Shown here one piece after another: positions 53,636 to 64,000 of a stretch of 64,000 nucleotides of DNA; positions within the stretch are counted from its first letter, which is position 1, and each line of letters begins with the position of its first letter. This stretch comes from Stratiolaelaps scimitus (Eukaryota; Arthropoda; Arachnida; Mesostigmata; Laelapidae): contig JABWDB010000107.1 in assembly GCA_019614645.1 (NCBI GenBank), positions 1 through 64,000 of the forward strand, in the 5' to 3' direction. A program made the position numbers and the translations under genes. The notes below the pieces were generated by a model. The model was given only the letters and a program-made list of their open reading frames with translations. It was not told where the DNA came from and searched no databases.

Positions 53636-54229
53636 GGTTCAACCGTTTGCTTCGAATACTTCTTAGACACCGGAATGTTCAACAGACCATGGGTATGGAG
53701 CCTTGCGCGAGGCTCCAGCAGTGCGTGGGGTTCCATGGCTACCATGTCGAGATTTGGCAATATCTAATGTTGAGGTGAGGCTCCACGCTGGGGGTATCAT
53801 TCACCATCCAGGCGGCGTTTGCCGCATCTCGACGACCTGTGGCTCGCTGCCTCAAAACAAGCCTGGCACCAAGTGGTCACATGTCATATAATGTTCGTAT
53901 TCGTTCGTATTCCTGCGGTGGGAAATATATTTCCCACCACAGGAATCACAATGCCACCATATTACTTTATCAGTTGCAGCAATTCACCGATTGAACACTA
54001 GCAGGAACGGCCGGCAGTTGCTCCCGGATAGTTGAGATAGGGGAGTATCTTGTGGCAAGGCAAGCGAGACACTACTCGTACACAACGTTGCGAGACACTA
54101 CTGGTACACAACGTTGCCCAAAATCTGGGTATGATTTGGATGAGCAGTGATGATGATGATGACCGGGTATGATAGGTGGGAAGAGCAGTGTATGAATGCA
54201 GTGCGAACCCGCACCGAAGTACGCTAAAT
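53636..54229. repeat. Mixed repeat fragments before the BEL element
   Basis: Pieces of the 7081 unit (catggctaccat, gcctcgcgcaaggctcc), a small-ORF-like fragment (cacaggaatcacaatgccac at about 53940) and a duplicated block with gagacactact.gtacacaacgttgc (about 54065 and 54093). No gene. Confidence 0.45.
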
Positions 54230-54340
54230 AATAGGTAAAAATAACTTCTGTTGCGACATGAAACACTGCAGTCTAGTCATTTTGTTGTACACGCAAAACC
54301 GCGAGGCGAGATATTCGATGCTGTAAGTATGGATGTTATG
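54230..54340 (+). repeat. LTR-like block of the BEL/Pao element
   Basis: A stretch of about 100 bp ending cgatgctgtaagtatgga is shared with 62585-62712, where no internal sequence follows. This fits the 3' part of an LTR, with the second site a solo remnant. LTR boundaries are not defined. Confidence 0.5.
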
Positions 54341-56115
54341 AACGCACTGGTCAGCACCGCATCCGAGCTTCGCACCATATTGGTGGTGGCGCCATTGGTT
54401 GCGAATTGTTGCTGTCATCCTGTGAAATTTGCGGTGAGTTTGGCAGTCAGAGCGGAGTTCCAACAAGCGAGCGAGGCCCAACCAAGAACGGTCGCCCTTC
54501 CAACACCACCCCCTGGGGACTCTCCTGGTGGCGCCCCTCTGAGCCTCCGCCGACTCTAGCTTCGACTTAATCAAGTAGTGTGCTTGTTGTTGAGATAGTT
54601 GAGATAGGAATAGAGGCTCATCACAGGTAGCCAGGAGTGCTAAGGAGGCCCATTTTGCTCGCGGTTTTCCTGCCAAGAAATGTTGGGTAGCGTTTGGGGC
54701 AGTTAACCGCGTCCGAAGTGGTTTCGAACAACCGCCAGCCACAGAAGAGTACATTCTACTCGTGCTTAACCTGCCGGCCAGCAGTATTATATTATATTCA
54801 AGTATATTTAGTATTATGTGTGAAGTTGGGCTCACATCCAGTACGAAGGGCCAATCGACGGTCAGTTCACCGAATTCATCGAAAGATTCAGCCGAGTTAC
54901 ACGACCTACGGGTCAGCCGTAAAAGTCTCCGCGGCCAGGTCAACGTCGAGTGATAAGAGTTACGGATGTTCACCTCACGGTCCTTCCCTTCAGCGGAAAC
55001 GGTGGCCGTCTGTGATTGTACACCTGGACTTCACAGCCGAGCGATACGAGATTGCTATCCAGATTCTTCAGGACCGGTTCGCGGATGCGTCAGCCATCGA
55101 ACGTGCTCATACGCAGGTTATCACGAGACTGTGCACCACTCGCGACCTCGATGAGTCTGAAAAATTAAGTACATTAGTACTTTAAATCAAAATGTGAAAG
55201 CTCCAAGGGTAGGGGGAGTTGAAAACACTTAAGCTTTATCATTCGCTATATGCCCGATGGTCGTAAAGTGTCTTGGAGACAGACGATAGAAGAAACTGAC
55301 TGAAACCCAACTAGAATTGATCATAGCAAAAAAATATCAGTGTGCAGAATCTGCTAAAATAAATATTGGATCGAATGAACATCAGTTCGTTAATAATAAT
55401 AACCATAAAAAATTCAGCTCATCCGAAGAACAGCTAGGATAATAGCAGAAATAACTTGGCGTTCAACTTGAATACTAAGAAAGACAACCAACTATGCTTG
55501 TTCTGTGATGAAGCTCACGGTAGCGGAAAGTGCGAACAAAATATACCACTGTCGAAATGTAAGCAAATCCTAGCTGCAAAAAAACATGTGTTCCAGATGT
55601 TTTGAGTTCTTTCACATCGCCGATAAGTGTAGAAATTCGAAGATCAATTGTAGTGAGTGCAGAGGGAAACATTATTCGGTTATGTGCCCAAAATTAAATA
55701 TCACCCGATAGTCTCTAAAACATGTGCACTTGGTTTTCGGACTCCCTCGAAAGGTGCATCGAGGGTGCACCCGGCGTCAGATGTCAACGACACATTGAAA
55801 GATTTAAAATGTCTGTGAAGCGTCGAACAACTTTGTATAGACGATTCCGAAAATAGTGTAGATTTGCAGTTGAGCTCGAACAATTTTTCAAGGAGTCAGT
55901 ATAGGAAGAGCCGAACGGTAGATATGTTGTTTCGCTACCATTCAAGCCCGACGTTGCATGGCTTGGTGCCAGTGCAAGCATTGCGCTTTCACGCCTCCGC
56001 TGGCTATTGAAAACTGCGAAAATAGATGCCAATGTGTTGGCGGCAATCGATAAGGAGATTGCTAATTCAATCGCGGCAGGATACGCTGAACCGTCGAGTC
56101 TGGTGACGTGGTGCA
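54341..56115 (+). pseudogene. BEL/Pao gag-pol remnant
   Basis: In plus order: a gag core FTAERYEIAIQILQDRFADA (within the frame 54694-55185) typical of BEL/Pao gag, a zinc-knuckle region (about 55495-55700) with CLFCDEAHGSGKCEQN and CSECRGKHYSVMCPK, then GRYVVSLPFKPD, LGASASIALSRLRWL and AAGYAEPS at 55917-56110, the beginning of BEL/Pao RT. Protease and most of pol are missing and frames shift several times. The 249-codon antisense frame 54224-54973 is a shadow. Confidence 0.85.
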
Positions 56116-56890
56116 TTCGTGTGCACCTTGCAGTCGGAGGAGACACGTAGGTGCGCGCGTTCGATCCCCACCGTTGCACATTTGCATTTAGGGGTTCGTC
56201 TTACGCTGAACCAGCCACACCACGAAGAAACAGTGAACCAGCGCATTACTTGTCTATTCGAGCTGTCTCGAAGGCAGCTGCAGCAACCAAGGATTTTAAA
56301 GTTCGTATCGTAAAGGAAGACTGAGCTCACGGTAAAAACGGTTTTGCTTTAAAAGGCGTCCTGCACCAAGGTCCTAGTTCGATTCCGGACATAATTAGTA
56401 GGGGTGTCCGATGTATGATTTCGTATGTTGGGATCTCACCCAAGTCGGCCTAATGACGTTGATTGCGCTGCTGTATGAGGTCGCTGCTGCCATCAACCAA
56501 TGGCCGCTCATGATAAACCCTAACAATGCTGAGGGTCCAAAGGCCAGGTCAGCTGGCACACATCTACGATACCTGGAGTCACTGCTCAGGTTTTGATGGC
56601 AGAGGTAAGAGATCCTTAAGTCTTTTGGAAAGGCTGGCACAGTGAGCACCTACAATGTTGCGATCTGCTCATGGGCGACAGGCCGGCAACGCCGTTACTC
56701 TGTCTACGGGAGACATCATGTTGGTAGAAAGAAAAGCTGCCCCGCGTGCCTTGTCGTAAACAGGAGCTCTACACTGCTGATGAAAATGGAGACGCCGTTT
56801 ATCCGCCGAACCTTCTCTCTCTCTCTTCTCATCTGGATGCTGAATAGAGCTTGGCAATCCGCGAGAGTTTAGCGAAGGTGGCGCCACAGT
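56116..56890. other. Short repeat fragments; tRNA-like motifs
   Basis: gcgttcgatccccaccgttgcaca at about 56157 repeats the T-arm-like motif at 954. tagttcgattccgg at about 56373 is a second T-arm-like string. The block 56540-56650 is distantly related to 44720-44830. No intact gene. Confidence 0.4.
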
Positions 56891-57450
56891 AGGCAAAATA
56901 GCACCGCTGCGACTTGACGGCCTACTAATTGTAAGTCTATAGCTAGAGTAGGGTCGGCAATAAACTCATCAAACAGTGATATTTATCTTAGGGTAAGAAC
57001 AACAATTATAACGAATTAGTGCTATTCGTGCTTCCTATTTTCAGTTAGATCTGAACGTTACACTCTATCTAGACAGCTCTCTAGACAGAGACAGAGACAG
57101 AGACAGCTATCTAGACAGATTTTTCTCTCATGTCCCTTACTCTCCATGAATTAATGCCCAAAAAAGACGCCATAACTGCGATCAGTTAACGGCAAAGCCA
57201 CACATTATATTACATTGACATGCAATGACAATGAGCATCGACGATTTTTTCGTCGGATTTGTTGCCGGGCTGATGACAGGCAAGTATCTCATTTGATCTG
57301 TTCTAATTCAATTTATCGGGCTAACAATAATATCTAGGAAAAATATAAGCGTTTAGTGCCCCTTGTTTATCTATAGAAAATAATAAAGAGATTAATATTG
57401 ATTATAAACTTGTTGTTTGTTATTAACGATGCCTCCGCGCAATCTGGGCC
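56891..57450 (+). repeat. Degenerate leader with (gacaga)n
   Basis: A short gacaga microsatellite lies at about 57082-57105. Leader fragments (attgacatgcaatg; gtgccccttgtttat) lead to a small-ORF start at 57429 (MPPRNLGPF) that is cut off by the RLE fragment. Confidence 0.6.
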
Positions 57451-58600
57451 CATTTAAGAAATGAATTAATGAATGGGCTGGCGACGCGCTGCGGCGGTTT
57501 CTATAGGAAGTAGTGGCCCGATGAAGCACGCGGCTTTACGGCTTGGGTTGCGACGGCTCAGAGCCCCGGGGAACCCCGGGAAGAGCAGGTCCCTGGGATG
57601 ACGCGGCCGAAGGTCTTCGGGTAGGGGGACGAGCTTGGGGGTAAAGAGGCAACGGTCGCAAGAACCTCAACAGTCAGGACGTCCGTGGGAAGCGTAGTCA
57701 GGAGGGGGCGCGGTGTGCGTCAAGAGCCTCGACAGAGTCTGTAGAGCACAGCGGACATTGTCGAGAGTTTGGTGACGCGATGCGCGCAGCATCGTATCAG
57801 TGGGCGAAGCGTGAGGCCCGCGAGACCGGTGACTACGCAGGCGGTACTGCCAGCGCACCCCGGCGCGGAAGGCCGCCAGATTTACCCGAACCACGGCTGG
57901 GACGGAAAGGGTGATACTCTTTGTCCGGTATCTGGAAGACCAGTGCTTCCCAGGAGGGAACATCATTGTTGGTGTGAGGGACACTGACCAGCCGCGTGGC
58001 CTTTGGTACAATACTGAAGACGTGGACGTCGCGCATGGCCGCCTGTAGTGGCCTCGAGCGGTTGAAGTGGCTGACTTGGCTGAGGCACCGAACTGACCTC
58101 CGGGTGCCGCACCGTTATATCATTTATCATTTTCACACCTTTTCGCAGGGGGCTTTATGCAGTACATATGGTTTACACAGGGGGTATGAGACCTATGTAC
58201 CCTCTAAGGCCGACCGAGGGAACGTCGGCGAGCCCTCACGATAGACACCGGCGCATCCGGCAGCAATTAAAGCGGCGACCATCCGGCCCTGCTCGTAAGA
58301 GAATGGGAAGGGCCGCCGGCCTCGACCACCCTGGAGTATCTCAAAGGCGCGTTCACGATCATTGAAGTCCTTCATACGCGATCCGTGAACGGCACAGCGT
58401 CAGTAGGGGCCATTGAGGCATCCCCGGCGTTAACGTCCCCGGGGAGAGCCTCTTCGGCCCCTACAGCCCTTGCTATCTTGATCGGCCGGTCACCCAGAAG
58501 CATCGCCCGTCCGGCAGGCAGGCGCAGCACAGAGTGCCTAGGGAAAACGCGCACACACACTTATAGAAGACACGGTCAGCTCTGTAGCACGGAGTGAAGC
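57451..58600 (-). pseudogene. RLE fragment: ORF2 N-terminal part and ORF1 relative (older copy)
   Basis: The minus frame 57667-58011 matches about 14220-14650 of the intact ORF2 (VNLAAFRAGVRWQYRLRSH; TAPPPDYA). 58020-58130 matches 42890-43000, and 58193-58560 matches the longer ORF1 region (GGRGRRPFPFSYEQ; MAPTDAVPF). Many deletions; nonfunctional. Confidence 0.82.
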
Positions 58601-58955
58601 TGGTAGGACGTAGCTTTGTCGTTGTTGCGGAACGATCCGTCATTTGTTACAATATATACAAGGATTTTGGATATCTCATAAGAATGACTCTTCGTTTTCC
58701 ATGGCGACTACCTACTATTGTCATATGTTTTTATTCAAATCTCATATATGGATAATTGTACTCCACGAGACCTCCCTTGTTCCGCTCGACTACAATACCT
58801 CTTGCCTTCATGTGTCACTTGAAATCGCGCTGACGGTCTCTGTTGAAACAGACAGGGCTTGTAGTCTTGAGTAATCGGAGGTTCTTGGATTGTTAGTGTC
58901 TCTGCAAAGGTAAATGGTAAATGTTTATTGGTTTATTTAAGGAGCTGCGGTTTCA
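58601..58955. other. RLE 5' border and unassigned
   Basis: Related to 43990-44090 at the start and end; a central insert (about 58745-58955) has no partner that I see. No gene. Confidence 0.45.
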
Positions 58956-59225
58956 CTTGGTTTGATATGATTTGCGTGGCGCTTCTATGTCATACCATTA
59001 ACCTTGACCTGGTATATAACTGGTCCTAGTTCCTCTAAAATTATGCCTGGTGCCAGCTTGGTTTTTCTGGTGCACATATACTCTCTGGTTTGGATCGAAC
59101 ATTTTGACCTAGCCCCATGTCTGCGATCCAAGTATTGTTTGTCGTGTGATATATTGTCTCGTTGTTTTAGTGGTTCCTCTACGTGAATCACATCGAATGT
59201 TTGAGGAGAAACTACTTACCACGGT
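58956..59225 (-). pseudogene. Ty3/gypsy integrase C-terminal fragment (older copy)
   Basis: The minus frame 58985-59191 shows EEPLKQRDNISHDKQYLDRR, LAPGIILEELGPVIYQVKV; matches 44100-44340 with more differences and a deletion. Confidence 0.8.
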
Positions 59226-60770
59226 CGGGTTAGCGCCCTCTCTTACAGACTATAACCATATTTTAGTCGACCGATAGCTCTTTAACCATATGCAACCAGA
59301 ATGGCTTGCAAGTAGAACATTCGAGAGCAGTATCACCGAGCCGTAACACATACACCCCTGGGGCTCACTCTGGTATAGTTTTTGTTCCTATCCTAAGGTA
59401 AATATAGCTGTCATATTAGCTTATCGCCGGTCCCACTCAAGACAACGTTTAATAATAATTTTGCCCGAAACGATTTGCAACACGAGTAGTTAGTCATTGC
59501 GCCAGCCTTTCCAAAGGACGTTTGAGATCATTCCCTCTGCAGCCATAATCGGAGCAGTGACTCCTACGATCGCGGACGTATATCAGCAGACCTGGCGGCA
59601 ATTTCGTGGGAGCTCGCGGCGACAGAAACATAGAACCTGGAGAGAGCCCATGGATCCTCAGCCTCGTGAGGGATTCACGTGAGTTGCCGTTGATTGATTA
59701 CGGTAGCGACCAATGAACTTCATCAGGACGACCACCTATGAGATCCCAACATCACAAGAGTACGTTGGCCATCTCTACTAAGCCTTCAAGAAAACCCCAC
59801 CAGGGGCTTTGAGGAACGTTGAACTCTAAGGGAAATATTCTCCTGGCCTAGGTAGTCCTGCACGTCGTCGCATCTTCGTACTTTCCACAGACTGGTCAAG
59901 CACTTACTTGCTTTCTTGAATTTTCGGACACGAACTTCACAGGCGTTCCACGCAGGGCCACAAAGCACCTAAGTAACCGCCAACGTGGGTAACGTTGGGT
60001 CGAGCCCAATTCAGGTGATGCCCTAGCGCCATACGGTGCCAACGCAGATGGGTTCAACGGTCTGCGTCGAAAACCTCGGAACAGAATATTTAAATGAAGT
60101 CATCTGGAGCGATAATCCACGAAGTACATTTCTCAGTCTATTTACTCCCAAAACAACGAGTTGTTGTTATTCCAAAACCGGCCACAAGTTTACAGATGAA
60201 GATGCTAGCAGAAGAAGTACATGTTATTTTCTGTTACGATGGTTGAATATTGGGTGCTTAGGTGTTAAGCACCCAATATTCTACCAGCACCCAATATTTT
60301 ACCACCACCCATAATCGAACTATCGCGCACAACAGTTTGGCGATATATGTAAGGGAATTGCAAGGCGACGCCATTCATAAGCTATAAGAAATGCAGTAAG
60401 TCGAGGCGTTACGAACGCACTGGTAAACACCGAATGACTAAGGAAAAGAAAAGAAAAAAATGACTAAGGTCCCGTTTTGACGAGTCCAGCGATTATTGCT
60501 CAAGTAGTTAGGGTATCATGGGACCCTGGAGAAGATATTACAGTCTTCTGCGCGAACCACATGCGGTCGTTCGTCGTCCGTGACGTCGCGACGATGCGCA
60601 TATTCATGGGAGCTTGCGCTTGCCTGTATGATACACAGAGACTGATTACGCCTTTTGTGCTGGGTCTTAGGCAGGTGCTCTAAGAAGCGGATCTCCCTAA
60701 GGCTGGCATCGGCACACCGTTACCCGCCGAGTGCGCATGTAACAGATAGTTCTAACGGATAATGGAAAAC
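59226..60770. repeat. Older copy of the distal 5.9-kb unit
   Basis: Matches 44441-45850 with frequent differences, plus a local inverted/duplicated caccca-atattctacca segment at 60245-60305 (caacccaata-like arms around ggtgcttaggtgttaagcacc). Module Y at 60480-60770. No gene. Confidence 0.75.
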
Positions 60771-60979
60771 GTGGATCCTTCTTCGTGTTATCGCCACCAC
60801 GTCAACCGGCGCACTTCCGATCGCCTGGAGTCATTGCTCTGATCATAGCGGCAGAGGAAACAAATCTTGAACGTCTTAGTAATGGCTGGCGCAGTGAGTA
60901 CCTACTCCTGCTGAGAAGAATTCGCGTTTCCCATCGCCCGTTAGAGCTTACTATTACACCGTCATTCTGTGGAGATTTT
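60771..60979. repeat. Block related to 56540-56650
   Basis: Shares cctggagtca.tgctc and ggctggc.cagtgag.acctac with 56570-56650. No frame conserved. Confidence 0.45.
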
Positions 60980-61230
60980 TCTCTCGTGTCTCTCAGCCTC
61001 GGTGTGGGGATTAATGCCCTAAGATTGTGTGCCACACTTGTTGCCATCACTGTGATTTTATTGTCACCTTCCATGTCAATACCAATGAGATCTATCACGA
61101 TTCTCGTATTTGTCTTCATCAGGACCGCCACGTCAATCAATAGCACTATCACTGCCATCAGCATCGTGTCCCTCCCCCAATACTTAATAATCCTCTCGCT
61201 GATATCTAATCAAAATGCGCAGTGGTCACA
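60980..61230 (-). CDS. Short hydrophobic ORF X, copy 3
   Basis: Within the minus frame 60802-61164 (120 codons). The conserved part reads MLMAVIVLLIDVAVLMKTN, RIVIDLIGIDMEG, NKITVMA. In this copy a base change carries the frame past the usual stop. Function unknown. Confidence 0.35.
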
Positions 61231-61693
61231 CGTTAATTACGGGATAGTTGTAGCCACTCTGGTTGCCTGTTTTCATAGTTGTAGCCGCTGCCACTCTGGT
61301 TGCCTGTTAAAGACAGGTGAACAAAGGCAGGTGAATTGCTAAAAAGATATCACTGTCTGTAAAAGAGCAACATGTCTGTAAAAGAGCAACGATTTGGAGA
61401 GCGACACCGATGGCTCGCTTCCGTCGACTCGACCTGGAATCCCTGAACCATAGGCCTCATCGGTCCGGTTCATTCAGATGAGTTAGTTATCTTAGCAATA
61501 GCGGTGGTAGTTATCTCAGAAATAGCAGAGAAGCCTTTCGGAGTTGCAGCTCGTGCTGCCACCAAGTTGCGCCAAGTCAATAAGTCTACGGCTGACGCGC
61601 GGTAGCGATGATGTAACGACGGATTCGTGTTTTCTATTGTCCGTTAAATCTGCCTATTACATCCTCTTTCTGCACAGATTTTTCTCTTATGTC
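61231..61693 (+). repeat. Module Z, plus orientation
   Basis: Reverse complement of 2595-2960. Includes a local duplication tgtctgtaaaagagcaac (twice) at about 61353-61392 and a duplicated gccactctggttgcctgtt at 61252-61310. Confidence 0.75.
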
Positions 61694-61960
61694 TCACCCT
61701 CGATGTGGGGATTGATGCCCTAAGATGCCGTGGCACACACCTACTGCCATCACTGTCACTATATTGGCACCTGCAATGGCAATACCAATCAGATCTACCA
61801 CGATTCTCGTATTTGTCTTCAACAGAATCTTCACTTCCATCAAGAGCACTATCACCGCCATCAGCTTGCTATCAGCTTCGTGTCCCTCTCCCAATGTTTA
61901 ATAATCCTGTCGCAGATATCAAATCGAACTACTCACTGGTCACACCAACCTCACTAGTCA
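61694..61960 (-). CDS. Short hydrophobic ORF X, copy 4
   Basis: 66-codon frame (61694-61894), nearest to copy 1 at 2336-2590: KLMAVIVLLMEVKILLKTN, RIVVDLIGIAIAGANIVTVM. Reads past the usual stop because cattaa is catcaa here. Confidence 0.35.
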
Positions 61961-62584
61961 CACCAACATCATCCCTTGTGCCCATGGCGACTGTCAGATT
62001 TGGTAACTAAACTGCTATTAATTTCAACACACAACATTATCCAGATGCAATACGTTTAGCACCATCTTAAACTCTTCGACGATATTCTACGTATTTGTTG
62101 TTTTGAAGGCGCATCACCCGACGATTCTTCACGAAGGGGTAAAGGAAATCCAAATACGCGCGAAGGTTGAATGACAGGCAATATCTCTTTTCATCATCAT
62201 TATAAACTAGTAATTAACGATGCCTCCCATATGGTCCCATATAATGTTTTTATTGGTGACCTGTATCACTCATAAAAGCGCAAAAGAAATAAACTTCCTA
62301 TCATAGGGATCACAATGTTCACCACATCGGCTTCTCCGTTTCAGCAATTCACCGGTTGAACATCAGCAGGAACAGGAACTTTGCTGGGAACAGACGCAGA
62401 TCACGAGCAACAAAAGGATCTTGTAACAAGGCAAGCGAGACTACTACATGTGGCATCGAGGCCATTTCTCTAGAGCAGTTTAATGGCGACACTACTGGTG
62501 CACAATGTTACCGAAATTCTGACGGGCTATGGTCCAGAAACGGTGCACGTTGCCTCATGTTGGGAAGCCTGCAGTATGGTTGAG
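61961..62584 (+). repeat. Leader, decayed small ORF and downstream segment
   Basis: Leader at 62040-62200, small-ORF start at 62220 (MPPIWSHIMFLLVTCITHK) with stops soon after, then sequence like 54000-54120. No hairpin retained. Confidence 0.6.
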
Positions 62585-62712
62585 TGTGAATCCGCACTTG
62601 TTCTCAGTGCGGTAAATAAATCTCTTTTGTTGCGACATGAAACACCGCAGTCTGTCATTTTGTTGTACATGCAAAACCGCGAGGCGAGATATTCGATGCT
62701 GTAAGTATGGAC
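62585..62712 (+). repeat. Solo LTR-like remnant of BEL element
   Basis: Shared with 54230-54340 and containing aataaa at about 62613. It ends at ctgtaagtatgga and passes directly into the next leader. Confidence 0.5.
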
Positions 62713-63200
62713 AGGCGTATCTCTTTTGATCAGTTTTCACTAAGTCGAAATTTATTGAATATACAAAAACGATGTGCTGGAGATACGCGTTGTCTGAAAG
62801 GGCCCAAAGATAATAGCGGAATAAATATTACATTTAAGTTATAGTTTATGGGGCTAATAATACTATCTAGGAAATATATAAGCGTTTAGCGCCCTTTGTT
62901 TATAGAAATTAATAAAGAGATTAATATTAATTATAAACTTGTTATTAACGATGCCTCCGCGCCATCTGGGCCCATTTAAAATAATAATGTTTTTATTTTA
63001 TCACTCATAAAAACGCGAAAGAAATCAATTTTCCACAACAGAAATCACAATGTTCACCACTCTGCCTTATCCGTTGCTGCAATTCACCAGTTGAACATTG
63101 TTGAGGACGGACAGAAGTATTTACGTATATCGTTTCTGTAATTATATATAAAGGAGACTGTCTTACGATTCGCTATTGTGAAAACAACAACGTGGTCTCG
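62713..63200 (+). pseudogene. Leader and broken small ORF, last copy
   Basis: Small-ORF start at 62951 (MPPRHLGPFKIIMFL) followed by a deletion and frameshift. The hairpin is reduced to remnants (about 63165-63185). Confidence 0.55.
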
Positions 63201-64000
63201 CCGCATCAGTTTAGAGGTAGGCAGCGAACTACGACCAGGGTGTCGCTTAAGTCCTGAAAGCTTTTCTCAACTGTGTGCGCGGGCAGCAGGGACAGGAACT
63301 TGGGCATGCCATCGCTGCGAGGAACGCAGATCACAGACAACACGGGATTTGTAGAACTTCCGTGTGACGAAGCAACTGAGACTACGCCCGAGATGACACA
63401 TTCATAGCGGATCCCCGGCGTTTTTATACGAGACCCTATATGGCCCGATGCTGTTCCCGTACTACTTTCGGCCTTCAACAAATCATCGCCTGCGCCTGCA
63501 GCAGCTAACGCTATCCGCCACGCAGACAACTGCCAAGCCACGGTGGCTCCTGCGGTGAACGACAGCAGGCAGCATATCCTTCGAACACATTTTGCAACAG
63601 CAACGAACTCCGACCATCGCAATGTGATACTCGCCTATCATTCGGACAGCGGTGCCAGATTAAGCCACGCCAAGCCAGCTGATTGCGAACCGGCCGGGCC
63701 ATGAACCGGCCGGGCGATGAACCCCCTATTTACATGAACCCCGGGTCAACGATAACGCTGGCGAAGCCGACTCTAATCGACGCCCTACCAGGCATTCGCG
63801 CATCGCACGCGCATAGCTGAAACTTAAGGCACCGCTAGCAAACGGTCTACGACAGTAAATCGCTACGAACTCCAGCTAGCAAGCGCGCAGACCCGGCGCA
63901 GCGCGTCACACTACTCGCATAGAGTTCGAATTGGGTCCTCCTTCACTCAGTTCGGGCGACGTGCGCCAGGCGGTGCGAGAGTTTGGCTGCAGCCACCAGC
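63201..64000. other. Hairpin-family downstream part, then unassigned
   Basis: Family sequence to about 63440 (cagcagg.acaggaactt). From about 63430 a plus frame without clear start is open to 63705 (DAVPVLLSAFN, RTHFATATNSDHRNVILAYH); no match in the window, not recognised. A direct repeat gaaccggccggg occurs at 63687 and 63704. Window end cuts the region. Confidence 0.35.

Noticed and set aside
54224..54973. 249-codon minus-strand open frame
   Set aside because: It lies antisense to the BEL/Pao gag region and has no recognisable domain; it is best explained as a shadow frame.

Overview
The window looks like a heavily repeat-invaded eukaryotic (probably invertebrate, arthropod-like) intergenic or heterochromatic block. 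I find no host protein-coding gene I can name, no rRNA, no CRISPR array and no bacterial-style operon. Nearly everything that can be explained is mobile DNA, nested and tandemly copied: Ty3/gypsy-like LTR elements, a BEL/Pao remnant, an R2-like non-LTR element with a restriction-like endonuclease (RLE), R1-like and other LINE remnants, tRNA-derived SINEs, fold-back elements and minisatellites. The species cannot be named from the sequence alone.

Layout. 1-7.1 kb: fragments of a composite repeat in minus orientation (small-ORF copies at 1374-1601 and 5935-6156), a 64-bp minisatellite, and a deleted LTR retrotransposon with a perfect target-site duplication (2985-4077). 7.1-21.1 kb: three tandem composite units of about 3.5 kb, each holding a hairpin-family copy and a decayed gypsy protease-RT-RNase H segment. 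The first unit carries a poly(A) retroposon (9406-9633). The second is interrupted by a 3.2-kb RLE element (11981-15172) with an open 955-aa reverse transcriptase. 21.1-34.4 kb: an R1-like LINE tail, then a second tandem array (units of about 2.5 kb) carrying a covarying long hairpin and LINE C-terminal remnants, then an AT-rich stretch with orphan ORFs. 34.6-39.6 kb: RLE fragments and plus-strand copies of the hairpin family. 39.98-51.78 kb: a 5.9-kb tandem duplication containing a gypsy gag-pol remnant with a tRNA-like sequence, the 5' half of an RLE element with a longer ORF1, and a second gypsy integrase end. 51.8-64 kb: more hairpin-family copies, a full-length tRNA-derived SINE, covarying palindromes, a BEL/Pao gag-pol remnant, and an older third copy of the RLE/gypsy block.

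How the parts relate. A recurrent module, here called the hairpin family, combines an AT-rich leader of about 300 bp, a short ORF with a hydrophobic N-terminus (about 73 codons) and two adjacent hairpins. A shorter relative keeps the leader but lacks the ORF and has a different, longer hairpin. Stem changes in both types are matched on the two arms across copies. This is the most unusual signal in the window. It may reflect a selected structure, or arm-to-arm copying during replication or repair. Nothing here proves present-day activity except that the RLE ORF is fully open and the duplications are nearly identical.
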